From Epilithonimonas tenax DSM 16811 (GTDB lineage: Bacteria; Bacteroidota; Bacteroidia; Flavobacteriales; Weeksellaceae), in contig NZ_AUAA01000015.1 in the NCBI RefSeq assembly GCF_000428485.1, positions 1 through 64,000 on the forward strand: 64,000 bases of DNA, given 5' to 3'. Below the pieces are notes generated by a model. It ran no database searches. It was given only the letters and a program-made list of their open reading frames with translations, and was not told the origin of the DNA. The translations under genes and the position numbers were made by a program. This document shows positions 1 through 7,513 of the stretch, piece by piece (within the stretch, counting starts at the first letter, position 1; each line of letters opens with the position of its first letter).

Positions 1-210
1 GATCTTTTCCTGTTCAGCGGTCAATTTCAATTTACCATTTCCGGGGAAGCTTCCGGCTCCAAACTCCTCAAATTCCTTTCGCCATTTGTATAGCAAAGTC
101 ACTTTAATACCGAGTTCTCTGGCTAATTCTGATATATTATTTCTCTCTTTGCTCAATTGAACTGCTTGGGTTTTGAAAGCAGGATCATAGATTTTTCGTT
201 CTTGTTTCAT
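1..210 (-). CDS. IS3-family transposase OrfA, partial (3' end outside window)
   Basis: The first 70 codons of a transposase DNA-binding subunit are present, starting at the ATG complementary to 208-210 and open to the window edge. The product begins MKQERKIYDPAFKTQAVQL and continues through SELARELGI and LLYKWRKEFEEFG, the helix-turn-helix of IS3/IS911 OrfA proteins, which binds the terminal inverted repeats. OrfB, the DDE catalytic subunit normally made by frameshifting, would lie to the left. The gene sits beside a cluster of very AT-rich accessory genes. The family call is secure; whether the element is active cannot be judged. Confidence 0.85.
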   Translation of the reverse strand, partial: MKQERKIYDPAFKTQAVQLSKERNNISELARELGIKVTLLYKWRKEFEEFGAGSFPGNGKLKLTAEQEKI

Positions 211-269
211 ATCTTAAAATTAAGGTTTTATGCTTAACTTTTACTGGACGTTAAATTAGTATATCCATT
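1..269 (-). mobile_element. IS3-family insertion sequence, 5' end only
   Basis: This is the upstream end of an insertion sequence whose transposase gene runs leftward off the window. About 58 bases separate the transposase start (210) from a probable element boundary near 269. Read on the minus strand, the boundary begins TGGATATACTAATTTAACG, which fits the 5'-TG terminus and short leader usual for the IS3 group. The other end and the target duplication lie outside the window, so the boundary is an inference. Confidence 0.55.
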
Positions 270-355
270 TTGTTGTTTACGTTGTTTGGGGCTTCTTACT
301 AAACTTTGTTTTAAGTCATTCCTATTTAAAAACTGAAAACGAAAAAGTAAAATTA

Positions 356-685
356 ATGATTGAAAACTTGAACAATAAAATTACAGAAAGAAGAAAAGAA
401 TTATCAGACATCATTTCAAAAATTTACAAATTTGAAAGTGATATTAATACATGTGATAATAAAATTCAGGAAAAAGAAAAAGATATTATTGGCTTTGAAA
501 ACGGAGTAATCCCAATAAACATAGCATCTTTAAAAGGCTCAATTGGCGAATTTATGGGTGGTTGGCAAAACTATACACATGGTGCTTTTTCATCTGATAT
601 TGCACTGCCATTAAATGATGAAGCAATTAAAGCACAAAACATTTGGCTAACCGCTAAAATTCAAAACTTAAATTCAGACAATTAA
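356..685 (+). CDS. hypothetical protein, possibly 5'-truncated by the adjacent IS
   Basis: The product is 109 residues and of unknown function. The first 50 residues are charged and coiled-coil-like (NNKITERRKELSDIISKIYK), followed by a Gly/aromatic stretch (GEFMGGWQNYTHGAF). The frame stays open upstream of the chosen ATG for at least 50 bases (reading HSYLKTENEKVKL), and the bases between the IS boundary and this point are rich in hydrophobic codons. The gene may therefore once have had an N-terminal membrane helix now cut by the IS. It ends 5 bases before the next gene, so it was probably the first member of an operon with the vWA-like protein and nuclease. Base composition is very AT-rich, unlike the housekeeping genes further right. 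Confidence 0.55.
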   Translation: MIENLNNKITERRKELSDIISKIYKFESDINTCDNKIQEKEKDIIGFENGVIPINIASLKGSIGEFMGGWQNYTHGAFSSDIALPLNDEAIKAQNIWLTAKIQNLNSDN

Positions 686-690
686 TAAAC

Positions 691-1773
691 ATGGAGAGAG
701 TTCGAACAAAACAAAAGAAGAAAAAAGATAAGAAGCCATTATATATTTTAGTGGGTTTTCTTGTATTTTTTGGTGTCTTTATTTTCCTAATAACTAGACC
801 TTCTAACCAAAGTAAAGCGATAAAAGAACTTGAAACAAGTTTCAATAAAAAAGATGTTGAAATGGTTTGGTCTAAATATAAATCAGATTTATACCAAGAT
901 GAAGAATTTTTATTAGAAACAAGAAAAAAATTATCAAGTTTTAATTTAAATGAAGAAGAAATAAAGGAATGTAGAGACTGGCTTCCACCAGCTCCAACTA
1001 GTATTAATTTGATTATTATTCCAGATTTATCACGACGAATTGTAGACACACTAAATAATCCTAATCAAATAAGCAACGACATTTTTGTCTTAGAAACCAT
1101 CTGGAAATCATTTGTTAATTACTCAAAATTAAAACAAGACACAAAAGATAAATTAGTCATTGATGTCACCGACATAGATCAAGCTAAAGGACAGTTTGGA
1201 GCAGTTGCAAACAATTTACAGTTTGACTTATCTAATCATAAAGGAAAAAGTAATCGTCTGTATTTTACAAATGTAAAAGACAAGCAGTTTGAAACAAACA
1301 TAAAAGAAATGTATAATTTAGCCAAAGACAAACCGCTTGGAGCTGATTATAAGTTTTACTTACGGCGATACCTTATAAATCATCTTAAAAAACCAACTCT
1401 TTTTGATAATTACATTAATAAAGTTGTAATCATAACAGATGGATATTTAGAAGCTGAAGGAAAATCTGCTGATACAAAAATTACTGGCTTTGAAAATAAA
1501 TTACATCAAGCAGTTTCAATAGGAAATATACTTGAAGTTATTACCTCCAATGGTTTAAATATTCCAAAAGTAAATATTGACTTATCAAATACTGAAATTT
1601 TAGTTTGCGAAGTAAATGAACGTAAGACTGGAAAAGGTTATGATTTCGAGATTTTAAAGACCTATTGGGAAGATTGGTTTAAAAGAATGGATGCGAAAAA
1701 AATCGTTTTTATTCAAAGAGAACAAGCAAACGATTTGACTGCAAAAAGAATCGATGAGTTCATGACAAAATGA
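691..1773 (+). CDS. membrane-anchored vWA-like protein
   Basis: A basic N-terminus (KQKKKKDKK) is followed by one membrane helix at about residues 17-35 (LYILVGFLVFFGVFIFLI), so the remaining 320 residues probably lie on one side of the membrane. The core resembles a von Willebrand A fold: a first strand ending in a metal-site-like motif (LIIIPDLSRRI, about 110-120) and a later strand KVVIITDGYLE (about 250) carrying the T-D element. The second serine of a canonical DxSxS site is replaced, so metal binding is uncertain. It overlaps the nuclease gene by 4 bases (ATGA), so the two are probably translationally coupled. I recognise no named family. AT-rich composition and the neighbouring IS suggest horizontal acquisition. 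Confidence 0.6.
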   Translation: MERVRTKQKKKKDKKPLYILVGFLVFFGVFIFLITRPSNQSKAIKELETSFNKKDVEMVWSKYKSDLYQDEEFLLETRKKLSSFNLNEEEIKECRDWLPPAPTSINLIIIPDLSRRIVDTLNNPNQISNDIFVLETIWKSFVNYSKLKQDTKDKLVIDVTDIDQAKGQFGAVANNLQFDLSNHKGKSNRLYFTNVKDKQFETNIKEMYNLAKDKPLGADYKFYLRRYLINHLKKPTLFDNYINKVVIITDGYLEAEGKSADTKITGFENKLHQAVSIGNILEVITSNGLNIPKVNIDLSNTEILVCEVNERKTGKGYDFEILKTYWEDWFKRMDAKKIVFIQREQANDLTAKRIDEFMTK

Positions 1774-2255
1774 GAAAGCTAATCTTCCTATTCTTTCCAA
1801 TCCTACTCTTTTCCCAAACCTATAAAGTCATCGGAGTAAAAGACGGCGACACGGTAGAACTCTTAATGAACGGAAAACCACAGGTCGTGAGATTATCAAA
1901 TATTGATTGTCCAGAGAAAAAACAGCCTTTTGGTAATAATGCAAAACAGTTTGTTTCAGATTTATGTTTTGGAAAAATGGTGAGAATGTCAACAGACGGA
2001 AAAAAAGATAGAAACAAAAGATTAATTGCCGAAATTATTTTAAAAAATGGTAAAAACATTAACAAAGAACTCGTTAAGAACGGACTAGCGTGGCATTTTA
2101 AAAAATATTCTAAAGACAATAGCTATGATACTTTAGAAAAACAAGCAAGAAAACTTAAACTTGGTCTATGGAAAGACAAAAACCCGATAGCGCCCTGGGA
2201 TTGGAGAAAATCACGAAACTCCTCCTCGCCACACTCCTTCTCCTCTGTCTTCTAA
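1770..2255 (+). CDS. secreted thermonuclease (SNase-like)
   Basis: The 161-residue product has a signal peptide (MRKLIFLFFPILLFSQ) followed by a staphylococcal-nuclease OB-fold domain. Visible family motifs are DGDTVEL (calcium-site Asp), VRLSNIDCPE (first catalytic Arg and the following acidic region) and KDRNKRLIAEI (second catalytic Arg), then the usual C-terminal A-R-K-L-K-L-G-L-W and PWDWRK. The enzyme would cut DNA or RNA in the periplasm or outside the cell. It overlaps the upstream vWA-like gene by 4 bases and shares its last ~90 bases with the next gene in another frame. The 14 residues after WRK are Ser-rich and atypical of the family. Confidence 0.9.
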   Translation: MRKLIFLFFPILLFSQTYKVIGVKDGDTVELLMNGKPQVVRLSNIDCPEKKQPFGNNAKQFVSDLCFGKMVRMSTDGKKDRNKRLIAEIILKNGKNINKELVKNGLAWHFKKYSKDNSYDTLEKQARKLKLGLWKDKNPIAPWDWRKSRNSSSPHSFSSVF

Positions 2256-2491
2256 AAATGCCTTACGGATACTACCAACTCGTAAGATTCTTTGCATTCG
2301 CAGGATTTGGATATTTGGCAATTGACGCAAACAAAAAAAATGATGGAAAAATGATGTTTATCTTTATTGCATTGGCCATTTTATTTCAGCCATTTTTAAA
2401 AATTGCTCTCGGAAGATTCATCTGGAATGTTGTAGATGTTATTGTTGCGGGGTTTCTCTTATTTTTATTAATAAAAAAACAAGGAAGATAA
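2168..2491 (+). CDS. small membrane protein, DUF6804-like
   Basis: The product is about 107 residues with three to four hydrophobic segments: KLLLATLLLLCLL, LVRFFAFAGFGYLAI, MMFIFIALAILFQPFL and VVDVIVAGFLLFLLI. The MPYGYYQLVRFFA signature resembles DUF6804 membrane proteins of Bacteroidota, from memory. The ATG at 2168 lies inside the nuclease gene; the TTG at 2201, which gives (M)EKITKLLLA, is an attractive alternative because the first 11 residues look like a by-product of the overlapping frame. Either way the gene overlaps the nuclease out of frame by 55-88 bases, which implies coupled expression. Function is unknown. Confidence 0.65.
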   Translation: MERQKPDSALGLEKITKLLLATLLLLCLLKMPYGYYQLVRFFAFAGFGYLAIDANKKNDGKMMFIFIALAILFQPFLKIALGRFIWNVVDVIVAGFLLFLLIKKQGR

Positions 2492-2500
2492 GCATATCAT

Positions 2501-3979
2501 TTAGAACTTGAACAAACTCCTGATGAAATCCCTATTCAGAAATTTGTCCAGCGGATAGATCTTTAAAAAGTGATTACCGATGAATAGCAACAGCAAAACC
2601 ACGCCCGGCTTATAAAAAAGATTCAGGATGTTGAGTTTAAAATCCGGTAAAAGTATAGCGACATTGATGGAAAGAAATCCTAAAATCAGAGCGTAGATCA
2701 TCTCGATGCCTAGTGGAAAAACTTTGAACTTGATGTAATTAAATACAATCTTGATGATATTAAATAATGATAGAGAAATGGCATAGGCTACTGCAATACC
2801 AAGAATACAAAGGTCTGTGTATCTCAGGAAGATCATATTGAGGCTGATGGTGAGAACTGCCAAAATCAACATCACCACAATATTGAACTTATAAAATCTT
2901 GATAATGATATGATATGGCCGTTGAAACCTGTCGCCAAGTCGAATAACATTGCAAATCCAAGCACCCAAAGCACAGGCTCGGAAGTACGAAGATCTTCGC
3001 CATTCTTCATAAAATCTGCCAGGTAAGGAAATCCGACAACGATGCAGCAGAACAAAACCAAACCAAGAAAAAACAGACTGAGTGAGGTTTTCTTGTGAAA
3101 CCTATCCAATTCTTCGTGATCACCAGATGCGAGCACTTTATTAATAATGGGCGCAGAGAGATTGAACAATCCCATCTGCGGAACAGTTATTAAAGAAATG
3201 ATGGAATAGATATTACTATAAATTCCGTTTTCCTCAAAGCTGATGAATTCGCCAATCATCAGGTTATCAATATTAATCGCAATGTAATTTCCGATATTTC
3301 CTAGAAAGCCAAATAGACTGTAAGTTAATATTTCACGGTAAAAACTGTCTTTTTTGAAATAACCCAAATCAAAATCCGGTCTGATCTTCTCTAGCCTGTT
3401 GGTGTAAAATCCATAACCTAAAAGTGATATCATAAACATCAAAAAGAAGAATCCATAAGCCGTTTTCTCACCAAATCCAATGAAGAAAAACAAACAAAAT
3501 GCGCCGATATTGGCAATCTTCGGGATGAAATTCTCGAAGACATTCGGGACAACGATTCTTTTATAATTGGTCAAAAATTTGTTAAAAACAGAAGACAAAG
3601 CCAAGACTAAAACCAGTGGCAGAATCAGTTTTTTCATTTCCCAAAGCTTGGATTTTTGCAGATCTGGGAAGATGTAGTTGATCAGGAAATAGCCGCCAAG
3701 AAAGATCAAGAAATTAATCAGAATGGCTAGTAATGACAGCGACAACATATTGTGATGTTTGCCATCTTCCTTTACTTTTGAGAAAAATTTGACATTGGAA
3801 AAACTCAAACCAAAAACCACAATTGGAACCAAAATCTCTGCAGTCGGCAAGATATAACGGAGCTTTCCGTAAAACGCCATATCGTACGGAAAGATAAAAA
3901 TAGACGCAAATGTCCCTAGCAAAAAGCCAAGATAGCCAATGATAGAATATTTTATGCCTTGTCTTGCAACGACGCTCAT
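2501..3979 (-). CDS. polysaccharide/oligosaccharide flippase (Wzx-type, MOP superfamily)
   Basis: The 492-residue, strongly hydrophobic protein has about 12-14 predicted membrane helices and begins MSVVARQGIKYSIIGYLGF, the usual start of Bacteroidota lipopolysaccharide flippases. Such proteins move lipid-linked sugar repeat units across the inner membrane. Family length is about 420-500 residues, so it appears complete. It converges on the accessory island to the left, ending only 10 bases from that cluster's last stop. An FkbM-type methyltransferase lies just upstream on the same strand, in keeping with a surface-glycan role. Substrate cannot be inferred. Confidence 0.85.
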   Translation of the reverse strand: MSVVARQGIKYSIIGYLGFLLGTFASIFIFPYDMAFYGKLRYILPTAEILVPIVVFGLSFSNVKFFSKVKEDGKHHNMLSLSLLAILINFLIFLGGYFLINYIFPDLQKSKLWEMKKLILPLVLVLALSSVFNKFLTNYKRIVVPNVFENFIPKIANIGAFCLFFFIGFGEKTAYGFFFLMFMISLLGYGFYTNRLEKIRPDFDLGYFKKDSFYREILTYSLFGFLGNIGNYIAINIDNLMIGEFISFEENGIYSNIYSIISLITVPQMGLFNLSAPIINKVLASGDHEELDRFHKKTSLSLFFLGLVLFCCIVVGFPYLADFMKNGEDLRTSEPVLWVLGFAMLFDLATGFNGHIISLSRFYKFNIVVMLILAVLTISLNMIFLRYTDLCILGIAVAYAISLSLFNIIKIVFNYIKFKVFPLGIEMIYALILGFLSINVAILLPDFKLNILNLFYKPGVVLLLLFIGNHFLKIYPLDKFLNRDFIRSLFKF

Positions 3980-4067
3980 AGTTTCGGTTTAAAGTTCTAA
4001 TTTTCTGGTTTAATCCCCTCCGTTTCCCCAACTCTAAAACAGAGCGAAGAAACATAATTTACACCCT

Positions 4068-4901
4068 CTAGGCTTGGGGAAATAAATTAATTTTTGTTGG
4101 TAAAAATATAATGTTATTGATGTAATCTTTGTAATTCTTCACATCATCCGGATTTTGCTGATTCAGAAATTCTTCAGTTAAAGTTTTCAGTTGCAAAGTT
4201 TCTCTATCCAGATAATTAACCGAATAACCCCAATCTGCAATCTCCAAAATCAAGGTCCAAAGATGGTCCTCGTGGTGGCGCTGCTCCATCTCTACCATCA
4301 GGATCGGCTGATATTTCAGAATTGTTTTTTTGGCGCCTCGGAGCGTCTGCATTTCATTTCCTTCCACATCAATTTTGATGAAATCGAGTTTCTTCAAATG
4401 AATCTTATCTCTTTGAGCGGCGTCAAAAACCAAGTGATCCAAGGGTTTCACTTCTACTTTTTGAAGCATTGTTTTTTCTTCGTTTTTCTCTTTGATAGAA
4501 GTTTGCAACGTACCTCTCGTGTGCACTTTCTCACCATTAATGACCGGAATTTTAAACTCAGCCACTGTAGAAACATCAGACAGTGCTACAGAAGACAGAT
4601 TGACTTTTGGGAAAAGCCTCTCCAGCCTTTTGAACAATTGTGGATTGGGCTCAAATGCGAAGATGTGATCTGGTTTCAAATGATCTTCCAACAAGAAAAG
4701 GTAGGCACCAACATTGGCTCCAACATCCATAAAAACAGCATCTTCCGCGAGAACATTTTTGATCCAAAGAAACTCAGGCTCTACTTTTCTTTCCAAAAGG
4801 TTATGCGCATTCAAACCTTTCAACTTCTTGAAAAATCGGCTTTTGTAGAAAGATGGCGAAATATATTGTAGGTTCTCAGCAAGCTTACTGTAAATACTCA
4901 T
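4068..4901 (-). CDS. FkbM-family methyltransferase
   Basis: The 277-residue protein has an S-adenosylmethionine-binding Rossmann core: DVGANVGAYLFLLE (motif I, about 77-90), FAFEPNPQ (acidic residue for the ribose hydroxyls) and FIKIDVEGNEMQTLRGA, the hallmark of the FkbM family. Members O-methylate sugars or small molecules and are frequent in glycan clusters. The gene lies 88 bases upstream of the flippase on the same strand, so the two may be cotranscribed and act on the same surface polysaccharide. The start at 4901 leaves 150 bases to the divergent glutathione peroxidase gene. Confidence 0.85.
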   Translation of the reverse strand: MSIYSKLAENLQYISPSFYKSRFFKKLKGLNAHNLLERKVEPEFLWIKNVLAEDAVFMDVGANVGAYLFLLEDHLKPDHIFAFEPNPQLFKRLERLFPKVNLSSVALSDVSTVAEFKIPVINGEKVHTRGTLQTSIKEKNEEKTMLQKVEVKPLDHLVFDAAQRDKIHLKKLDFIKIDVEGNEMQTLRGAKKTILKYQPILMVEMEQRHHEDHLWTLILEIADWGYSVNYLDRETLQLKTLTEEFLNQQNPDDVKNYKDYINNIIFLPTKINLFPQA

Positions 4902-5026
4902 AGACCGGTTTGATAAGAAATGAACGGCAAAGAAAATGCTTTTATTTCAAAAATCATAAAATTTGTTAAATTTTATTGAACCGCGAAGTTTTCAAATTCT
5001 TGGATAACTTATTGATAAACTTGTTT

Positions 5027-5034
5027 TACATTTG
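5027..5034 (+). promoter_or_regulatory. -7 promoter box for glutathione peroxidase
   Basis: TACATTTG matches the Bacteroidota -7 consensus TAnnTTTG and ends 17 bases before the ATG at 5052. No clear -33 TTTG was found at the usual distance. Confidence 0.5.
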
Positions 5035-5051
5035 ATTCTTAAATTAACGTT

Positions 5052-5585
5052 ATGAAATATTTATTAGTAATCATGTTTTCACTTTTCGGATTTTCAAAAA
5101 ACAAAGCGCAGGCAAAATCAATACACAGTTTCAAAGTAGAAGCTCTGGATGGTTCCACCATTGATTTTTCAAAATTCAAAGGCAACAAAATATTGGTTGT
5201 GAATACGGCGTCGGAGTGTGGATTCACGTCGCAATATGCCGATCTCGAAAAATTATACGAGAAATACAAAAACAAACTGGTAGTCGTAGGTTTTCCTGCT
5301 AATAATTTTGGAGGGCAAGAACCTGGTGCCAATCACGAGATTGCGACTTTCTGCCAAAAAAATTATGGCGTGACATTTCCAATGGCTGCGAAAATATCTG
5401 TCAAAGGAGGCGACATTGCTCCCATCTACAAATTCTTGACAGACAAAAAAGAAAATGGCGTGAAAAACACCACGATCCTTTGGAACTTTACCAAGATCTT
5501 GCTGGATGAGAAAGGGCATGTGATCGACAGTTTCATAAGCACTACCAAGCCGACGAGTGACAGTATAACCAAATATCTGAAATAG
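5052..5585 (+). CDS. glutathione peroxidase family protein (probably thioredoxin-dependent)
   Basis: The 177-residue peroxidase has an N-terminal hydrophobic stretch (MKYLLVIMFSLFGFSKNKAQA) that may be a signal peptide. The catalytic tetrad is readable: Cys56 in NTASECGFTSQ, Gln89 in FGGQEPG, and Trp144-Asn145 in LWNFTK. The peroxidatic residue is Cys, not selenocysteine. A second Cys in FCQKNYG (about 101) fits the resolving Cys of thioredoxin-dependent members. The usual FPCNQFGGQEP motif reads FPANNFGGQEP here. The enzyme reduces hydroperoxides, probably in the periplasm. It stands alone, with a bidirectional terminator shared with gcvT. Confidence 0.92.
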   Translation: MKYLLVIMFSLFGFSKNKAQAKSIHSFKVEALDGSTIDFSKFKGNKILVVNTASECGFTSQYADLEKLYEKYKNKLVVVGFPANNFGGQEPGANHEIATFCQKNYGVTFPMAAKISVKGGDIAPIYKFLTDKKENGVKNTTILWNFTKILLDEKGHVIDSFISTTKPTSDSITKYLK

Positions 5586-5633
5586 ATTTTCAGAATTTAG
5601 AGCTTTGAATTTAGACCTCACTCGATAGCAAAA

Positions 5634-5660
5634 AAAAGCGTTCAAAATTTGAACGCTTTT
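5634..5660. terminator. bidirectional intrinsic terminator
   Basis: AAAAGCGTTCAAA pairs with TTTGAACGCTTTT around a one-base centre, with A and T runs on both sides. It lies between the convergent glutathione peroxidase and gcvT genes and can serve both. Confidence 0.85.
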
Positions 5661-5695
5661 ATATGATCTATTAATTTCGTATCTCAAGTTTAACT

Positions 5696-6775
5696 CTAAA
5701 CAAAAGGGAGTTTCACCACTTTCGCAGGAATGTCCTTATTTCTAATTCTGATGAAAATCTCAGAATCTAATTTGAAGTTTGGCTGATCCACGTAAGCCAG
5801 TCCCAATCCTATTTTCTTCATAGGAGACATTGTGCCAGACGTTACTTTTCCGATGACGTTTCCTTCTGCATCTACCACTTCATAATCGTGTCTTGGGATT
5901 GCTTTTTCCTGCATTTCGAAACCGACTAATTTTTTGGTAATGCCTTCTGCTTTTTGATTTTCAAGAAATGCCTTGTTCACAAAATCTTTGTCAAATTTTG
6001 TAATCCAACCTAATCCTGCTTCTAGTGGAGAAGTGGTATCATCAATATCATTTCCGTAAAGGCAGAATCCCTTTTCCAATCTCAAAGTATCTCTGGCAGC
6101 CAATCCGCAAGGAATCAATCCCGATTCTCTCCCAGCTTCTGTCAACGCATCCCAAATATTTACAGCAGATGAATTATTAAAATAAATTTCGAAACCACCA
6201 CTTCCCGTGTAACCTGTATTTGAAATGATGACATCAGAAAAACCAGCCACAGAACCCACTGTAAAATGATAGTAAGGAATTGCTGACAAATCCGTCTCCG
6301 TCAATTTCTGAAGAATCTCCGTTGCTTTTGGACCTTGGATGGCAATCAATGACATCTCATCTGACGCGTTGGTCATCTCCGCTCCGAATTTCTCATTGTA
6401 TTTTGCAATGTGGTTCCAGTCTTTATCAATGTTTGAAGCATTTACAACGACGAAATATTTCTCGTCATCCATTTTATAAACGATCAAGTCATCCACAATG
6501 CCGCCTGTTTCGTTTGGCAAACAAGAATATTGTGCTTTTCCATTTTCCAATGCGTCTACATTATTAGAAGTGACAAACTGCAAAAGGTCTTTCGCGGCTG
6601 CACCTTTTATGAAAAATTGTCCCATATGAGAGACATCAAAGATCCCCGCTTTTTCGCGGACAGCAAAATGCTCATCTGTGATCCCTGAATATTGCACAGG
6701 CATTTCAAAACGTGCAAAAGGAACAATCTTAGCCCCTAAAGAAACGTGTTTATCGTATAAAGCGGTCTTTTTCAT
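5696..6775 (-). CDS. gcvT: glycine cleavage system aminomethyltransferase (T protein)
   Basis: The 359-residue protein is the usual length of GcvT. With tetrahydrofolate it takes the aminomethyl group from the lipoylated H protein, releasing ammonia and giving 5,10-methylene-THF. Diagnostic stretches are FDVSHMGQF near the N-terminus, [12 protein letters not shown] (about 92-103) with the catalytic Asp, and [12 protein letters not shown] and [20 protein letters not shown] in the C-terminal barrel. The gene stands alone; gcvP and gcvH are not adjacent, which is common in Bacteroidota. It shares a bidirectional terminator with the glutathione peroxidase gene. Confidence 0.97.
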   Translation of the reverse strand: MKKTALYDKHVSLGAKIVPFARFEMPVQYSGITDEHFAVREKAGIFDVSHMGQFFIKGAAAKDLLQFVTSNNVDALENGKAQYSCLPNETGGIVDDLIVYKMDDEKYFVVVNASNIDKDWNHIAKYNEKFGAEMTNASDEMSLIAIQGPKATEILQKLTETDLSAIPYYHFTVGSVAGFSDVIISNTGYTGSGGFEIYFNNSSAVNIWDALTEAGRESGLIPCGLAARDTLRLEKGFCLYGNDIDDTTSPLEAGLGWITKFDKDFVNKAFLENQKAEGITKKLVGFEMQEKAIPRHDYEVVDAEGNVIGKVTSGTMSPMKKIGLGLAYVDQPNFKLDSEIFIRIRNKDIPAKVVKLPFV

Positions 6776-6895
6776 TTAGCTTATTTATTAAGTTATTTGT
6801 TGCTCGCAAATCTAAAAATTAATTATGAGTTTTTGGTAAAGAATGATAAGTTACATTTTGAAAATAATTTCACTTTTAGATTAATACAATAATGT

Positions 6896-6903
6896 TAACT
6901 TTG
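6896..6903 (+). promoter_or_regulatory. -7 promoter box for YjdM/PhnA-like gene
   Basis: TAACTTTG matches TAnnTTTG and ends 20 bases before the ATG at 6924. Confidence 0.5.
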
Positions 6904-6923
6904 CCGCTCAAAACAAAAAAACT

Positions 6924-7256
6924 ATGAGTGATACAATCGTTTGCCCAAAATGCCAGTCAGAATTTACTTACGAACAAGATAATCTGCAAGTTTGCTCCCA
7001 ATGTTTCTACGAATGGGATCCGGCGGAGGTTTCTACGGAAGGGAAAATTTTCGATTCTCTTGGAAAAGAACTTCAAAACGGAGATGCTGTGATTGTGATC
7101 AAAGATCTTCCCGTGAAAGGTGCTCCGAAAGACATCAAGGCTGGGACGAAGGTAAAAAACATCAGACTGAGACCGGAAAGCGATCACAATATCGACTGCA
7201 AAATTGATGGTTTTGGATCCATGGCTTTGAAGTCCGAATTCGTGAGAAAAGCTTAA
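6924..7256 (+). CDS. zinc-ribbon protein of the YjdM/PhnA family
   Basis: The 110-residue protein has an N-terminal zinc ribbon ([21 protein letters not shown], four Cys) and the family's C-terminal domain with [20 protein letters not shown] and the conserved ending [15 protein letters not shown]. The family was named PhnA after the E. coli alkylphosphonate region, but no phosphonate genes are nearby and the role of the family is unsettled. The gene is monocistronic, with its own promoter box and terminator. Confidence 0.93.
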   Translation: MSDTIVCPKCQSEFTYEQDNLQVCSQCFYEWDPAEVSTEGKIFDSLGKELQNGDAVIVIKDLPVKGAPKDIKAGTKVKNIRLRPESDHNIDCKIDGFGSMALKSEFVRKA

Positions 7257-7278
7257 TTCAATCCATCTTAAAATAAAG

Positions 7279-7303
7279 AAATCCCGTCAATCTGATGGGA
7301 TTT
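7279..7303 (+). terminator. intrinsic terminator of the YjdM/PhnA-like gene
   Basis: AAATCCC-TCA pairs with TGA-GGGATTT across a short loop and is followed by a T run. It lies 23 bases past the stop at 7256. Confidence 0.8.
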
Positions 7304-7475
7304 TTTAATAAAAAAAAGGAAAAATTTGGCAGGGTCGACTTTCAAAGACTTTGATTGCATAGCGCTAATTTCGGTCCTTAGGGGCAGAAAGAGAATTAAC
7401 CAAAAATTTCCTGATGTATTTTCGTTTAGCAAAATTAGAAATTATTTTCAATTCAACAAACTGGAAATCTATAAG

Positions 7476-7495
7476 TTATCCATATTTTATCCACA
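7476..7495 (+). other. two tandem DnaA-box-like 9-mers
   Basis: TTATCCATA at 7476 and TTATCCACA at 7487 are direct repeats 11 bp apart, about one helical turn. The second matches the DnaA-box consensus TTATNCACA exactly and the first has one mismatch. They sit in an AT-rich, gene-free 257-bp gap between convergent genes. A single perfect box is expected by chance in a window of this size, so a replication role is speculative. Confidence 0.25.
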
Positions 7496-7513
7496 ATATG
7501 GAGATTTGAAATA

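Noticed and set aside
4191-4871. 226-residue frame on the plus strand
   Set aside because: Antisense to the FkbM methyltransferase with recognisable motifs; no family resemblance.
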